Positions 24,477 through 37,036 of a stretch of 64,000 nt of DNA are shown here, piece after piece. The stretch is from Pyronema omphalodes. Lineage: Eukaryota; Ascomycota; Pezizomycetes; Pezizales; Pyronemataceae. A program made the position numbers and the translations under genes. A model generated the notes under the pieces. It searched no databases. It had not been told where the DNA came from and saw nothing but the letters and a program-made list of their open reading frames with translations. The DNA lies in NCBI GenBank assembly GCA_024516155.1, contig JAJJXM010000007.1, positions 744,001 through 808,000 of the forward strand, read 5' to 3'. How positions within the stretch are numbered: position 1 is the stretch's first letter; each line of letters starts with the position of its first letter.

Positions 24477-24997
24477 CTTTTTGTCTTTTGTCTTTTTGTC
24501 TTTTTGTCTTTTTGTCTTTTTGTCTTTTTGTCTTTTTGTCTTTTTGTCTTTTTGTCTTTTTGTCTTTTGTCTTTTTGTCTTTTTGTCTTTTGTCTTTTTG
24601 TCTTTTTGTCTTTTTGTCTTTTTGTCTTTTTGTCTTTTTGTCTTTTGTCTTTTTGTCTTTTTGTCTTTTTGTCTTTTTGTCTTTTTGTCTTTTTGTCTTT
24701 TTGTCTTTTTGTCTTTTTGTCTTTTTGTCTTTTTGTCTTTTTGTCTTTTTGTCTTTTTGTCTTTTTGTCTTTTTGTCTTTTTGTCTTTTTGTCTTTTTGT
24801 CTTTTTGTCTTTTGTCTTTTTGTCTTTTTGTCTTTTGTCTTTTTGTCTTTTTGTCTTTTTGTCTTTTTGTCTTTTTGTCTTTTTGTCTTTTTGTCTTTTT
24901 GTCTTTTTGTCTTTTTGTCTTTTTGTCTTTTTGTCTTTTTGTCTTTTTGTCTTTTTGTCTTTTTGTCTTTTTGTCTTTTTGTCTTTTTGTCTTTTTT
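24477..24997 (+). repeat. ~520-bp octamer minisatellite (TTTTTGTC)
   Basis: About 65 head-to-tail copies of an 8-bp unit, with occasional 7-bp units lacking one T. Because neither the unit nor its shifts contain a plus-strand stop, all three plus frames are open for about 190 codons (Phe-Leu-Ser-Phe-Cys-Leu-Phe-Val). This is a property of the repeat, not evidence of a gene. One strand is purely pyrimidine apart from one G per unit. Confidence 0.97.
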
Positions 24998-25512
24998 GGA
25001 ACTGATTTCAGATTATATTGAAGGTATGGGTAATGGATAATGGGTGTTGGTGGTTTGGATTTTAATTGTGGTTGTGGCTACAGCTGTGGTTGGAATAAGG
25101 GGGGGGTTGGGATAGACGGGGGTTTTGGGGAGGTGAGGATTGTTTGGATTACATAGATGATGCTTGGGATGTGGTTTGTGTTTTAGCATGATGCGTGGTC
25201 TTACATATACACACACACTCTATCTCTCCTGATGATTATATACATAACACAATGGGATAAATAAATAGGGCCCAGGGGGTCATTTAATGGTATTAATAAC
25301 ATAGAAGATAGTATTAATACCTATACTGTTGATAAAAGATACTAGAATCACTACTAATACCAAAAACACTACTAATGCCAAAAACACTACTAATGCCAAA
25401 AATTGTATCTTTTACCAAAAGTACCAGCTTGATGTATTCGTTACACGCATCCTACTTGAACTTCATTCCTCCACCGCCTCTGAAATTTGCTGGGTTCTGT
25501 GTTTTCATTAAA
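24998..25512. other. intergenic, 3' side of the DUF4211 gene
   Basis: No gene. It contains short repeats of the type ACTACTAATGCCAAAAAC at 25365-25400. Confidence 0.55.
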
Positions 25513-27654
25513 TTAGCCGCAGTTCATCAAAGAATCCAGTCCAAGAATCCTCTCCGGCCTCAAATGGAAAAAACTCACCATAGCCTCCTCCGCAGCCTTA
25601 ATAGTATTCCTAAAATCATCATACAACGAATCCAACTCCACCTCCAGCTCCTTTGCAATATTCAACCCCACCCTTTCCTTCTCCTCATCCTCCATTTCCT
25701 CCAAATTCTCAATATTATTCTCCCCATCCTCCGTCACAACTTTTCTTCTAACCATTTCCGCCTTAACCCATTCCCTAAGTTCCTTTTTCCAATGCGCCAA
25801 AGTATGAGCTTCCTTAGCTCTTCTATAGCAACTAGAACCCAATACCCAGACTTTGGATTCCGGGGCCAATTCCTCCCCATTCCTATCAACCTCCTCCTCA
25901 TCTTCAGTATCACTCAAATCCTCCAACGTATCCGGATCATATCTCCTCCCCGTAAATTGTAGGGAATGTTTACAATGTTGATTATTCCTATTACAAGCAT
26001 CACAATGACCGGTGGTGATAAAAAAATGCCGAATCTCCTTATTAGGTCTTTCCTTCAACGCCCTTGTGAATTCCGGTCGCCAAGCTCCGGATATTATAAC
26101 GCTGTTGTTGAGGCCGATTACTAGTTGGTTTAGACGATGCTCGGCGTTACGTGCTCGGGTGTCTTTGGTGGTCAGCATGGGGAATAATAGGTGCCGGAGA
26201 AGATAGCTGGCGTAGATAAGGAATTGAGTTCGGTTACTGGCGTGAGAGGCGGAGGTGAATTCTAGGGGTATTTCGACATCTGCGGGGGATCCGAGGAAGG
26301 AACCGTCGGAGTCGTCGACGATGAAGTCTGGGATGTCGGCGTCTAGATCACCGGTGGGATAGGTTTCGGAGGAATCTGAGAGGAGGTTGTTTTCGTTGTT
26401 CCTATCCTTATCTTCGGCTGTATTGGCGTCTGAGGATAGGTCGGAGTCGGATGGGATGATGTGGATTTTTTTGTTTCTCTCATCATCATCATCATCGTCA
26501 TCTGAATTAGAGAATTCAGAAGACCCGTCAGAGCAATTACCACCAGGTGATGATAACCCAGCTTTCCGAGACCGGTCTTTCAGTAACTTTGCTAAAGCGG
26601 TTTGTCGGGGATTTTTTTTACGAGGGCCTCTGGTACGGGATTCTAGCACGGGTGTGTTTTTGGCTAGTTCAGTATCGCTTTCTAGGTCTTCTTCATCTGT
26701 GGTAGATGCATCGTCGGGGTTTCCCCCAGAAGGTGGCGGGAGAAGTTCAAGATCTGAGTCGGCGGCGTCTAAAGCATCGGCTGCACCGCCGGATTTTTTA
26801 GGTTTTAGGATGCGCCGTTTAGGGCCGGGGGTGATCACAATGTCACTGTCACTGTCACTGTCACTGTCAGATTCGGGTGATGACCCGGATCGTCTGTGGG
26901 GTTCGGTATCGGAAGTGTCGGCTGCTACTGCTGCTGGTCTAGCATTGTTTCGCCGGCGTTTACGCGCGGGTGTTATGACATCGTCAGAGTCGGAGTCGGA
27001 AGCTTCGCCTGCATCTGAGTCTGAGTCGGTATTTTTTCCGACTGCTTTTCCAGCTTTGCTTACGCCCCTTGACCGCTTTACGAGTCTCCTGCCTGGCGTC
27101 ACTACAGCCTCCTCATCCTCGTCCTCTTCCTCATCCTCGTCGTCACTGGACACAAGGTTCACTTTTCTAACCCGCTTCCTTCGTAGTGGTGTTATTAATG
27201 CGTCTCCATCTGCGTCACTATGGTCTGCGACTGTTTGTGAAGATACAAGTTCGTTTTTCTGAGACTTGATGGTAGTGTCGTCTTCTGGTTTGACCTGTTT
27301 CTTGCCGCGCCGTCTAACGCTGGTTGTAACCGGTTCGTCATCGTCATCTTCCTCGTCGGTCTCGTGGAGGGGTGCTACTGCTACAGGCTTGCGAGGGGTA
27401 TTGATAACGACTTTTATCTTACTCCTGCTTGTCCGGGGGCTAGAAGTCTTGACAACGACGGTATCGCTATCGCTGGTTTCCTCGTCGGCATTGTTGGTTT
27501 CTAATTCCGCTAAGCTGGAAGCCTGGGTTTTCTGAGACGCGTTCGCTGTCGACTGACGCGTGGTTCTCGTAGTTTGTGGTGCGAAATTGAGTTTGGTTTG
27601 TCGTTTCTTGGAAGAGTTTGGTTTCACCGGCGTTCTCTTTTTAGTGGCTGGCAT
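25513..27654 (-). CDS. DUF4211-domain protein, acidic nuclear protein
   Basis: A single exon of 713 residues. The ATG at 27654 (MPATKKRTP) is used because the frame upstream opens only with TTG. Residues 1-430 are disordered: many acidic Ser-Asp/Glu runs alternate with basic clusters (RRKR, KRRR). Recurring V-I-T-P-x-x-K/R-R-R motifs are seen as ALITPLRRKR, AVVTPGRRL, DVITPARKRRR and IVITPGPKRR. The N-terminal RQTKLNF resembles a short peptide conserved in related fungal proteins. The DUF4211 domain spans about 440-600: DFIVDD, IPLEFT, SGAWRPEFTRALKERP. It has putative metal-binding CDAC and GSSC. The segment AKEAHTLAHWKKELREWV follows. The tail is acidic. Function is unknown; chromatin association is inferred from composition only. 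Tandem GTCACT on the plus strand at 26841-26868 encodes the SDSDSD run. Confidence 0.82.
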   Translation of the reverse strand: MPATKKRTPVKPNSSKKRQTKLNFAPQTTRTTRQSTANASQKTQASSLAELETNNADEETSDSDTVVVKTSSPRTSRSKIKVVINTPRKPVAVAPLHETDEEDDDDEPVTTSVRRRGKKQVKPEDDTTIKSQKNELVSSQTVADHSDADGDALITPLRRKRVRKVNLVSSDDEDEEEDEDEEAVVTPGRRLVKRSRGVSKAGKAVGKNTDSDSDAGEASDSDSDDVITPARKRRRNNARPAAVAADTSDTEPHRRSGSSPESDSDSDSDSDIVITPGPKRRILKPKKSGGAADALDAADSDLELLPPPSGGNPDDASTTDEEDLESDTELAKNTPVLESRTRGPRKKNPRQTALAKLLKDRSRKAGLSSPGGNCSDGSSEFSNSDDDDDDDERNKKIHIIPSDSDLSSDANTAEDKDRNNENNLLSDSSETYPTGDLDADIPDFIVDDSDGSFLGSPADVEIPLEFTSASHASNRTQFLIYASYLLRHLLFPMLTTKDTRARNAEHRLNQLVIGLNNSVIISGAWRPEFTRALKERPNKEIRHFFITTGHCDACNRNNQHCKHSLQFTGRRYDPDTLEDLSDTEDEEEVDRNGEELAPESKVWVLGSSCYRRAKEAHTLAHWKKELREWVKAEMVRRKVVTEDGENNIENLEEMEDEEKERVGLNIAKELEVELDSLYDDFRNTIKAAEEAMVSFFHLRPERILGLDSLMNCG

Positions 27655-28735
27655 GGTTTGGAGGTTTGGTCTGTGGCTCTGTGCTGTCAAACGAATTCGG
27701 AACTTGTCGGACGGTGTCGGACGGTGTCGGGCTGCGTAGGACTAAGTCGAGACTTTCGATGATCGCTCGCGATGAGGTGGCTGATGGGTTCTTTGTGAGC
27801 GTGCTTTTTTGGCAGCTTTGCTGTGTTTCGCGCGTTTCTTCTCGGCCGTTTCATCGTCTTGAGCCACATCGTCGTCGTCGTCTTCAGCCACCGTCGTCTT
27901 CAGCCACTTGCGTCATTGACGTCGAGTGCAATTTCGATTTTCTGCGATTCGCTGCCAGGGTTGATAAGCAGCGTAACTGATCCGCAACGAACAACTTCAC
28001 CACTCCAGCTTTTTCACGCGGTTCCTTGTAATTTCCACAATTTCGACAAACATAACCGGAAAGATTGGCAGGCACATGCGCAGGCGAGGATTTCTAGTTG
28101 TCGATCACGCCTCTAACTCAATGGCAAGTCTTGTAACCCATGCCAATCATTGTATGTACATACGCACCGTCTCTTGATGTTAAAAAAATGATCTTCGATG
28201 GATCTTCATCACCCAGCTTGAATATCAATTCTGGGCATGATCATGTTTCACGCTTGTCGTGCTGACTATTTCGTCATCCGTTATCCCCTAACCGGGCGAG
28301 CCATCGATCATGATCCTGCTATGGACGTCTGGCCCCGATCGGCAGTTCTTCGTTTCTTGGGAGCCGTGCATGTTGACATGGGGACAGGCATCCATCCGCC
28401 TGCCAATCCTTGAAGTTGAAGTCTTTTCTTTCTGAAGATACCAGAATCCTGTTTATTGAACCAGGTTGATAAGATGTTCGCAATCAAATAGTTGTTCTAT
28501 TTAACGACAATTGTTCGCCCCTCGGAAATAGTTCCATACTTCATTACACAATTACGACGATACCCACGAACACAATACCTACAGTCATTTTTTCTTACAA
28601 AATTATACAGAGTGACTTTAATTCTTTAATCAGCAATCACATCATCATATCCACTACGAAAATCAACGGAAATCAGATTATCGATTACGATTACAGAACC
28701 CCTTCGCTAAGTTTATACACAACATAACAATAGTC
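27655..28735. promoter_or_regulatory. divergent intergenic region (DUF4211 gene / HAM1-like gene)
   Basis: 1.08 kb between two divergent start codons, containing both promoters. No TATA is obvious. A direct repeat (GGACGGTGTCGGACGGTGTC) lies about 50 bp upstream of the DUF4211 ATG, at 27708-27730. Confidence 0.5.
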
Positions 28736-31628
28736 ATGAGCAGCTCAAGAGTAAACGTTCCCACCAACCCTAAGCAGCGTGACCGCGATGTTGAGAACAA
28801 GCTCCGTCTATACGGAATCTTTGAGGGTATGTATATTTAATCTTTGATTGGTTAGAAATTACAGTTCTAATTTTCTTAGCGTTCTCGAACGGAAAGTTGC
28901 CTACCAACAAGCAGATCGATGTCGCCTTAACCTCCTTCCTTAACCACAACAAACTCAAGAACCCCAACAACCAGCTCTCTTCGGAAGGAAAGAAGATTCT
29001 TCAGGACTTTAGAACTGTTGTCGAGGAAGCAAAACGCCTTATTCTACTTAAGAACCATGATCAGGCATTGCAGGAGTTTATCTGGCACACCACCCAATTG
29101 GGACAGAATGGTGTATCTTCAGCCGGAACTCCTAACGCTCCAGTCAGCAAAGACCAGGCAAACTCCGATGCTCAGAAGAGCTTGGAGGGAATCAAGACCT
29201 TGGGACAGTTGATTATTACCAACGGGTACGCTACTCATATATCCCAATCCCAATCATGAACCATCACTAACCTTATTATAGACAATTCCGCAAGCTCCTT
29301 TCCGATGCCACACTTCTCCTCCGCGACATCGCCGGAGATGCCGCCTCCAAGGCCGCCGGAAAGGTCAACCCCTCCCAGGACGAGCTCCGACAGATTGATG
29401 ATCCCGCCCCAGACCACGAATGGCACGATGCCCCCAACTTCTCTCGCGACAACCTCAAGAACCAGATGCGTGAGAAGATGGACCGCAACAAGCCCATTTC
29501 TCGGGATGAGCTCCGCGACGTAGCCGGAAATGCCACCCAAGCTGCTGACCCCAACAACTCCCGTGACCCCCGTGAAGCCGCTCAGCGTGCAGCCAACGCT
29601 CCCAACGGCGCATCTGGAGTCAACGGAGTCGAGGGACTAAAGACTGGTATCAACGACCTTACCAACCGTATGGATGCCAACATCCCCGAGGACAAGAAGG
29701 ATAAGGCCCGCGAATACCGTGAGCGTACCCAGAATTATCTCAAGTCCAAGATGCCCGAGGAGCGTCGTGACCAGACTATCTGGCGGTTGAAGAAGATGAT
29801 TATTGAGATCCAGGGACACCGGGATTACAATGAGGCTGTTGATACTTTGATTAACCTTGCCGAGACCTACACTGGACATGGACAGAACCTTGCCAACCAG
29901 TCTACTTCCCAGGTCAAGAATGCTCACGGTGACAACCACCTCAAGTCTGCTGAGAGCTCTTTGAAGGTTCTTATTGAGCGGTTTGCCAATAACACCTCTG
30001 CTGATGATTTGATCGATGCTATCAACGATATCTACACCGATGCAGACCGTGATCCTGAGCTTAAGGAGTGGTTCCGTAACATGAACCAGTTCATCCGTCG
30101 CTGTCTCCAGCAGCAGGGTTACATCATGGAGCCTGCTTCTACCCATGAATACAACCGTCTCTACGACCACGGCAACTTCTTACTCCGCAACCGTTACCGA
30201 GACCACACTGACCGATTGGTCAATGAATTCCAGTTTATGGGGGAGCAATTTGCGGCCGATCCCGACAACAAGCGTTTTGCCGATGCTATGGACCGATTAT
30301 TTAAAGAGCTTGGAAACGACGAGAATGGCAAGCCTACCTTCAAGAAGCATTTAATCAAAGACATCACGAGTGTTATCCTCCCTGATATCTTTGAGAGTGT
30401 CCGCTATGTTCCTATTCCCCGTATTGAATATTCCGACCGTCAATTCGATGCTGTTGTCGAAAACCTTATCATCGAATCTGATAACCTAATGCCCAACATG
30501 TTCGAAATTGAGAACGACGCACACTTCCGTTTTGGGCGCAAGACTGCGACTTCTAAGAAGAGTCAAAAGGTTATGGTATCCGCCTCAGGAATCCAATGCG
30601 ATCTAAGAGATATCTCCTACTATGTTCGTCGCAAGCAAGGGTTCCCCTCCGTCACCGATCTCGGTATCATGGACGTATTCCTTGGAGGCGAGGGTTTCGG
30701 CTTCAAACTCGCTTTATCAACCGCGGACAAAACCAGTCGAAACCGCTTCTTCAAAGTCGACGCATGCAAAGTAAATGTCAGCCACCTTAACATCAAGCTC
30801 AAAAAGTCCAAGCACAAGATGCTATTCGGACTTTTCAAGCCCCTTCTCCTCAAGGTCTTGAAACCCGTCGTCGTTAAGGCCCTCGAACAACAAATCCGTA
30901 GCACCTTCAACGACTTCGACGCCTTCTGCTACCGCATCTACCAAGAAGAACAACGCATCGAAAACGAACTCAAAAACAACCCCAACCCAGAAAATGCGCA
31001 AAACATCTACAACCGCTACTACCAAGCCTTCCAAAAGGAGCTCGGTATTCGCAAGGAACAAGCCAAGGCCAAAACCGCCGATAAACACGCCAACATGGCA
31101 GTTACCGCCGAGGACTCTATGTTCAAGGATATCAAACTCCCCGGCGGTATCTCCACCAAGGCTACGGAATTTAAGCAACAGGCCCGGCAAGGAGAAAAAT
31201 GGCAGTCAGATGTTTTCTCCATCGGCTCTGCGGCGCCTACTAACAGACTTCCGAGCCCTGCACAGGTTACTAGGAAATCTCCTCATGCTCATAGACGCAG
31301 AGTAAAGGATCGTGATACTTCCTCAATTGGTGCTCACTCCCGTGACTCCGGTTATATTCCTGATGGCGCCCCTATGTATGCTGGAAATACTACCTACACC
31401 CATGGAAACCCGGTGGATAATAACACTGTTTACCGTGATGGTGGGGTCTATAATAAGGCTGCGAACCCGGTTTTGTTGAATGCGGGCGGAAATGGAAATG
31501 GAAATGGAAATGCGAAGTATGATCGTTATACTACGGTTCCCATTGGTACTGCTACGGGGGCTAATGCTGCTCCGCTTGGAAATACAGCGCATGCTATGCC
31601 TAACCAGAATGCTTATGGAATCGTCTAA
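28736..31628 (+). CDS. HAM1-like (DUF5923/DUF4449-type) protein
   Basis: Exons 28736-28826, 28880-29225 and 29282-31628 give 927 residues. Introns are 53 bp (GTATGT...TTAG) and 56 bp (GTACGC...TATAG). The N-terminal half is the HAM1-like N-terminal domain: a helical region including LGQLIITNGQFRKLLSDATLL, the DNLKNQMREKMDRNKP segment, the QTIWRLKKMIIEIQGH segment and IPIPRIEYSD near 550. After it comes the C-terminal HAM1 region with short hydrophobic beta segments (LGIMDVFLGGEGFGFKLAL, VNVSHLNIKLKKSKHKMLF). The arrangement recalls BPI/TULIP lipid-binding folds, which is an inference. Residues ~760-927 are a low-complexity Gly/Asn/Thr tail with a GNGNGNGN run. Codon use is C-ending and regular, suggesting good expression. 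Biochemical function is not known to me. Confidence 0.83.
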
Positions 31629-32822
31629 GCAGAAGATGGAATTAGGTATAACAGAGGGGATGGTTGATCGATGAGAGATATTAAACAACATTCATTACAA
31701 ATTTCTTATGTTACTGTCTTTGTCTTTGTCTTTGTCTTTGTGTTGGTTTTGTGTTGGTTTTGGTTTACTTCAGTCCTTTATTAACGCTATGTATTGTATC
31801 GTATTTTGTATTGTATTGTACCGATCCTTCTGCTTTACTGATTTTTTTTTTTTCTTTTACCTTTCTTTCTCGGGACAAACTGGTAATTGGGAGGAGGAAG
31901 ATTGATGTGATGATTTGTTGATGATTATATGTAATGAAGTTGTTTGTATTTTTTTTTCTTTCTCTTGGCTTTATTTTGGTTCCGGTAATGGTTTTTTTTT
32001 GTAACTTTAGGATTTTTTGGGCGAAGTTTTTTTGATCGTTGAATATTATGAGTTTTTTTATCTGAAAATTTGTGACTGGCTGAGGCTGAAACGTGTTGCC
32101 GGTGATGACGATGCTGATGTTGAAGAAGATCCGTTCATAATATTTCGACGACCACTTCAGCTTCAGTTCCAGCGTTGGATAGGATAATTCCATGATAACT
32201 CCATAATCATCATCAGCAAGGAGTCAAGGAGTCAAGGAGTCAAGGAGTCAAGGACCTGAAGCCATGTAGCTTCAAACTTGTAATTGCAGTCTGCGCAAAA
32301 AAAAAAGGAATCCCACACGTAGTTTCTGGAATACCCCGAACCAAGACCAAAACCAAGACCAAGACCAAGATCCAGTGACGATATGTACAGTACATACTCC
32401 ATGTACACCTTGGAAACTCACACCGTATGCATGCATAAATCTTGGAACTTGGAACTTGGAAATTTCCAGTGACGTATATATATTCGTGTACTCGGGTACT
32501 CGGGTATTGCCATTGCATATCGCATATCGCATATATACCTCTCCCAACCCAGCATATCTACCCTACCCAACTTATCGACATAGTAACTTACCGACATAGC
32601 AACTTACCGACATAGCAACTCAGCAAGGCACAGTATCTACCACTAATGATGTCTTTTGTCTTTTGTTTTTGTTTTTATTTCAGACTGGATGCAGCCTGCA
32701 GGTGGGTTCATTGATCTTGGAAGCGTCATTGGGTGCGAATCGACAGGGATCTATATAGCTATGATGACTTGGGTTGGGTTGATATAGTACCATACCCTAT
32801 ACTCTATGTAACGAATACATAG
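31629..32822. other. gene-empty stretch
   Basis: Contains CTTTGT hexamer repeats (31714-31741), T-rich tracts, four GTCAAGGA units at 32223-32254, CCAAGA repeats near 32340-32372 and CATAGCAACTTACCGA units at 32578-32622. No gene. Confidence 0.55.
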
Positions 32823-33024
32823 TGGAGGACTTCCCATCGCTCTATTCGGGGTGGATAGAACAACCCCAACTTCACGTATACGATAGCAATGGAAAATCCA
32901 AATAGACGGGGGGTACCTACCCCCCTGTCTATCTTAGGGCTCAATTCGCGTTCTATAGAAAATATCTTTTTGTGGTGAAATAGGCTCTCCCGTTCGTTGA
33001 TATAGAGCCATGGGAAGTCCTCCA
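32823..33024 (+). mobile_element. foldback MITE family F1, copy 3 (202 bp)
   Basis: The left end TGGAGGACTTCCCATCGCTC and the right end GCCATGGGAAGTCCTCCA are inverted repeats. TA lies one base outside each end. The centre contains GACGGGGGGTACCTACCCCCC. The length equals copy 2 exactly, and the orientation is opposite. Confidence 0.87.
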
Positions 33025-35811
33025 GTACCATATACTGTACATAGATATGTACCCGCAAGGGTTACCATGCCGTAAGAACTCCCTAGGGTCTAGGGTATAG
33101 CGCATATAGAACTCGGCCGGATGAAGTAACACAGCAATACAACAATACAGCAACCTCACGATCAGACGTAGGATGAGCCGGGACTTTGGAGGAAAAAGAG
33201 AGAGAGAGAGAGAGAGAAATATGGGGATGGAAATTAGTGGGTGATATTGCGTAACAGGCAAAGATACCATCGATAGAATAAACATATCGAGGGGATTTGC
33301 GTTAAGGTAATATTCACCTCCATAAGCAGTCACAGCATAGAGTATGGCTCGATAGGAACTCTGCAATAACAATCATAGTTCCAGTCGCCAGAGCTTTCTT
33401 GAGAAATGATAAGGGTTCTAGTTTGCAACACACCTGTGATGTACAAATCAGTAATACAGTCTCTTTGAAAGCAAAGATATTCGGTAGTTGAAAGTTAGAA
33501 AGTTGATGGAAGGTAACTGTTGTGGGATTTGTGGTTGTATATATTAGGGGACGAAAGCTGGGAGAGGTAGAATGATAGTACGCTGGAGTTGCTCTTGGGT
33601 TGGTATCGTAAGCTGGGTATATCTATGGATGTTTGTGATGTTTTGTGGCGCTGAGTTGGGGAGTGGAGGAGGAGGGGGTGGCTTGTGAGTGAAGAGGAGC
33701 CGTGTTGATTATCACATCTGCGCTGATTGATGATTTTTAATAGTGGGTTTGCTTTTGATCATATACGGATACTTTCTTTTGGAATACGGGGTTAAAGAAA
33801 GCATAATATGAGTGCGAATTCTGAACCTCAGAAAAAAAAAATACGGTGTTCAAATATTTTTTGTGCGGAGTGGATGAAGCTAGGAAGTGATATTTCATGA
33901 AACTAAGATAAAGTAACGTAGGGTGGGTAAATAGGATATGTACGAGAAGGGTTTCTGGAAAGCGGTAACGCAGGCAGCCAGAGAAATTGTGATTTTTGTG
34001 ACATACAAGGGAGGCTTGTGGATAATGGGATGATACTGCAAAGGTTGGGGTTTTCGTTTTGATGTTTCCTTCGAGGCGACAGTGGGATTTGGTGCTGGGC
34101 CTCGGGCAACTATTGGAAATGGCTTTGTGATATAGCGTGTTGAAATTCTTCAAATATGACTCCAAATAATGGCGGAGAATTTGTTGATGTGTTGTATATA
34201 GCTACCGTTCTGAACTTTGAGGAAAGGAAATCGTATTTCACGTATGGTCGGTGATGATAAGTCTCTGTTTAGTATACATCAAGTTTTGTGGTCACGGAGG
34301 GCCCATCTTTCACAATCACCAATCTTCTGAGGGTACTAGATTGTAAGATAGTTCTCAATCACTTTTTTAGGTTCAGCGCTTCGAACTTTTGGTTTCTTAT
34401 TTACATCCCATCACAGCCTATCTTCAGTAAGCCTCTAACTTGGTTATATACCTAATGACAACCGGTCATACTCCCAGCTACCGGAGAAATGATGTTTGAA
34501 TCCAATTACGAATGTATGAACCAATAAATTTCTCCTATCCCTAGTTTTCCTTTGAATACATAAAACCATATCATTATCTGAACACTAATTCTCATCTCCA
34601 AAACTACCTTTTTCATTTTCCGTTAATGTAAATTCTAACCTCCCCCTCCCCACTCCCTTTGGGCCGGGCAAAATTTCAACTTTCACACTCCCTTTTATAC
34701 TCAATCCAAGCTCATTATTCATAATATGTTCCTTTACACACGCCCTATCGAGCCCCCAACATCAGTCCCCGCCTTCCAGCATCCGCAGCCAATTTCAACA
34801 CCTTCATCATCAGTTTAAACCAAAAGCAAACCCAACTGCATTCCTCCATCAAACTTCTAAGTATTTCTTCATACTATATATATCCTTTCCCCTCCAATTT
34901 CCATTCTACGTTAACCCAAGCCCGCCCAAAGATACACCAACTCAACACTATAACCTATTCCAGAAACTCCATCCCTTAAACACTTCAAAACATACATACC
35001 CAGAAAACACTATACTAAAACTACCACTTTCACTTCAATTACGTCTGATAGTAACTCCTAAAACATTGTAATGTGTAGCTTGGGGTTAATCATGTTTCAT
35101 CACTCGTATACCTCGACCTCCAACCTGCGAAAAAAAAAACCTTATATTCCAATTATCAAAATAAATAAACCCCTCATCAACCTCCTTGACTTTACCCACG
35201 CCATCAAACTGACCACCCGTACCCAAAATTACACCCACCCACCCACTCACCCGATATTCGAGTGAGAAAACATGCTAAAAACCGAGCAAGGTACAGGCAA
35301 CCAGGGTTAAGATTACGTCTTACACCGGGTGATCGATCATAGATATTGCGTGATATGTAGCTTTAGTAGATTTAGATTAGATATGCAACTGGTTGGATTT
35401 GAAATAACCAGAACCCATGCCGGTAATCTTTGTCTGTGCGTAAACGCTAGCGTGATAGTTGAAGGAGTGATTGTGATGTCATATATAGGATGGGAATGAT
35501 ACAGAGTTTTATCAAAGAGTTTCTGAATAAACCTTCTCTAATTCCCCTTAAGAATAGCACAGAAACAACGGAATATTTGATATCAGTTTTATAGTCGAGA
35601 ATTATGAATAAGCTGGACAAAAGAAATGAAAGCTTGATTCAAATAAATCATAGATCATAGATATCATACATAAAAAAAAGGTTCGTAACATCATAAAAAA
35701 ACATCCCCACTCATCCCCTTATACATATCCCTATATCCTTATCCGACTCCAATTACAAAGCTCTGATATAGATAGACAAAGGAAAATCCCACATCATTCC
35801 GCTGCACTGAT
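33025..35811. other. gene-empty stretch
   Basis: A GA microsatellite lies at 33199-33218. Longer minus-strand frames (32953-33372, 33737-34165) have non-ATG starts and no family likeness. The remainder is AT-rich. A paralog could be hidden by decay, but I see nothing to support one. Confidence 0.5.
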
Positions 35812-37036
35812 TTAGCGAGCAGATCCAAGAGCAGGGGTGCTCATTCCACTGCTAACTCCGGACTTGGTACCAGAAGTGTTCATACGATCACTTCCGCCAG
35901 ACATCATTCTGCTGGGAGTAGGTCTGTTAACACCAAGGTTGTTGTTTCCGTTGTTGTTGTGACCCATCAAGTTACTTCCATGAGCCGATCCCAAGCCAGA
36001 AGTGTTGTTGTTAGTAGTGCCAACAACATTTTTAGCATTATGGTTTCCATAAGCATTAGGATGAGTCTGCTGGGCTCCACCATTCTCCTTGATCTGAGGT
36101 TCACCAGCAAACTTATCGCAAACGGAAGTGCTGCCATCAAGGACTCCTCCGGCGCGCTTAAACTCCTCCAAGGTCATCTTGGGCTGCACAGTGGCGGGGT
36201 GGAAGGTGGGTTCGTGCTCGATACGCTCGTGGATGGGGATCGTGGTGTGGATTACGGTGGGTTGGATAACCTCCCGCTCGATCACGGGCTGGACTACCTC
36301 GTGGACGTGGTGGTGGATGTGTTCGCCAGAAATAGAACCGCCGGAAATCTTCTCGTGGGTGGTGGGGAGAATGGTGGTGGTGGACTTGAACTGCTGGGCC
36401 TGTTTGTTTTATATTAGCATCCGATATTCAAATATCTTCGAAATCTTCGAAATCTCAAAGTCCTCCTATCCAACTACTAAAAAGGACGATATGGAATATG
36501 GGATAATTACCTCCTGCTCAAGCTTACGGTTGATCTCAGTGTCCTTTCCATGACGCTGCTCACGGTGCTCAACGGGAAGAACATGGTGCTCATGACGCTC
36601 AGGCTCGCGGACATGGTCCTCGATGGGCTGAATACGAGTCTGGTAGTGGTCCTGATGGATCTCGCGGTCGACTGCAATGGTCTCCTCGATCTTCTCAACG
36701 GGGACTACGGTCTCCTTGGTAACAGCGGGCTTGAACTCCTCGCAGACCTCAGTGTCGTGCTGACGGTCACGGTGGCTGGAAGGGTCAGTTTTGATATTTT
36801 TGTCTAAGGCGGGAGTTTTTGGGAGTGGAATCCGAGCGGCGTCGGAGGAGGTAGGGGGCGGGGGAGGAGGTCGAGATGGCGGGTACATTGAGGGAATCGT
36901 TGATGACATAAATGGGAATTGATAATTTGTGTTTGGCAATTTGTGGTTACATCGATTGATGATTGATGAAAACCAAGGGGATATTCGAGTTATGTACTTA
37001 CAGAAAGTTCTTGGCGGCTTCCTTTGCGGCTTGCAT
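35812..37036 (-). CDS. LEA/allergen-like fungal stress protein, three exons
   Basis: Minus-strand exons 37036-37002, 36775-36511 and 36399-35812 give 295 residues. Donors are GTAAGT and GTAATT. Acceptors are TTCCAG and AAACAG, and a TGCTAAT branch lies in intron 2. The N-terminus MQAAKEAAKNFL is helical. Repetitive, highly charged His/Glu/Gln segments follow: AVDREIHQDHYQTRIQPIED, EHHVLPVEHREQ, then HIHHHVHEVVQPVIEREVIQ at ~127-146 and HTTIPIHERIEHEP. The region MTLEEFKRAGGVLDG resembles the conserved end of this family. The tail (~225-295) is Asn/Gly/Ser-rich. The pattern matches ascomycete proteins annotated as allergen or LEA-like; a desiccation or stress role is inferred. There is no signal peptide. 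Confidence 0.78.

Noticed and set aside
24421..25040. Three overlapping ~190-codon plus frames rich in Phe/Leu/Ser/Cys
   Set aside because: They are produced by the 8-bp repeat, which has no plus-strand stop in any phase.
26387..27262. 291-codon plus-strand Ser-rich frame
   Set aside because: It is antisense to the DUF4211 gene; Ser runs are the reverse complement of Asp/Glu/Ser codons there.
29637..30170. 177-codon minus frame
   Set aside because: It is the shadow of the HAM1-like gene; codon bias fits the plus strand.
33737..34165. 142-codon minus frame
   Set aside because: It starts only with TTG, is AT-rich and has no domain or splice partner.
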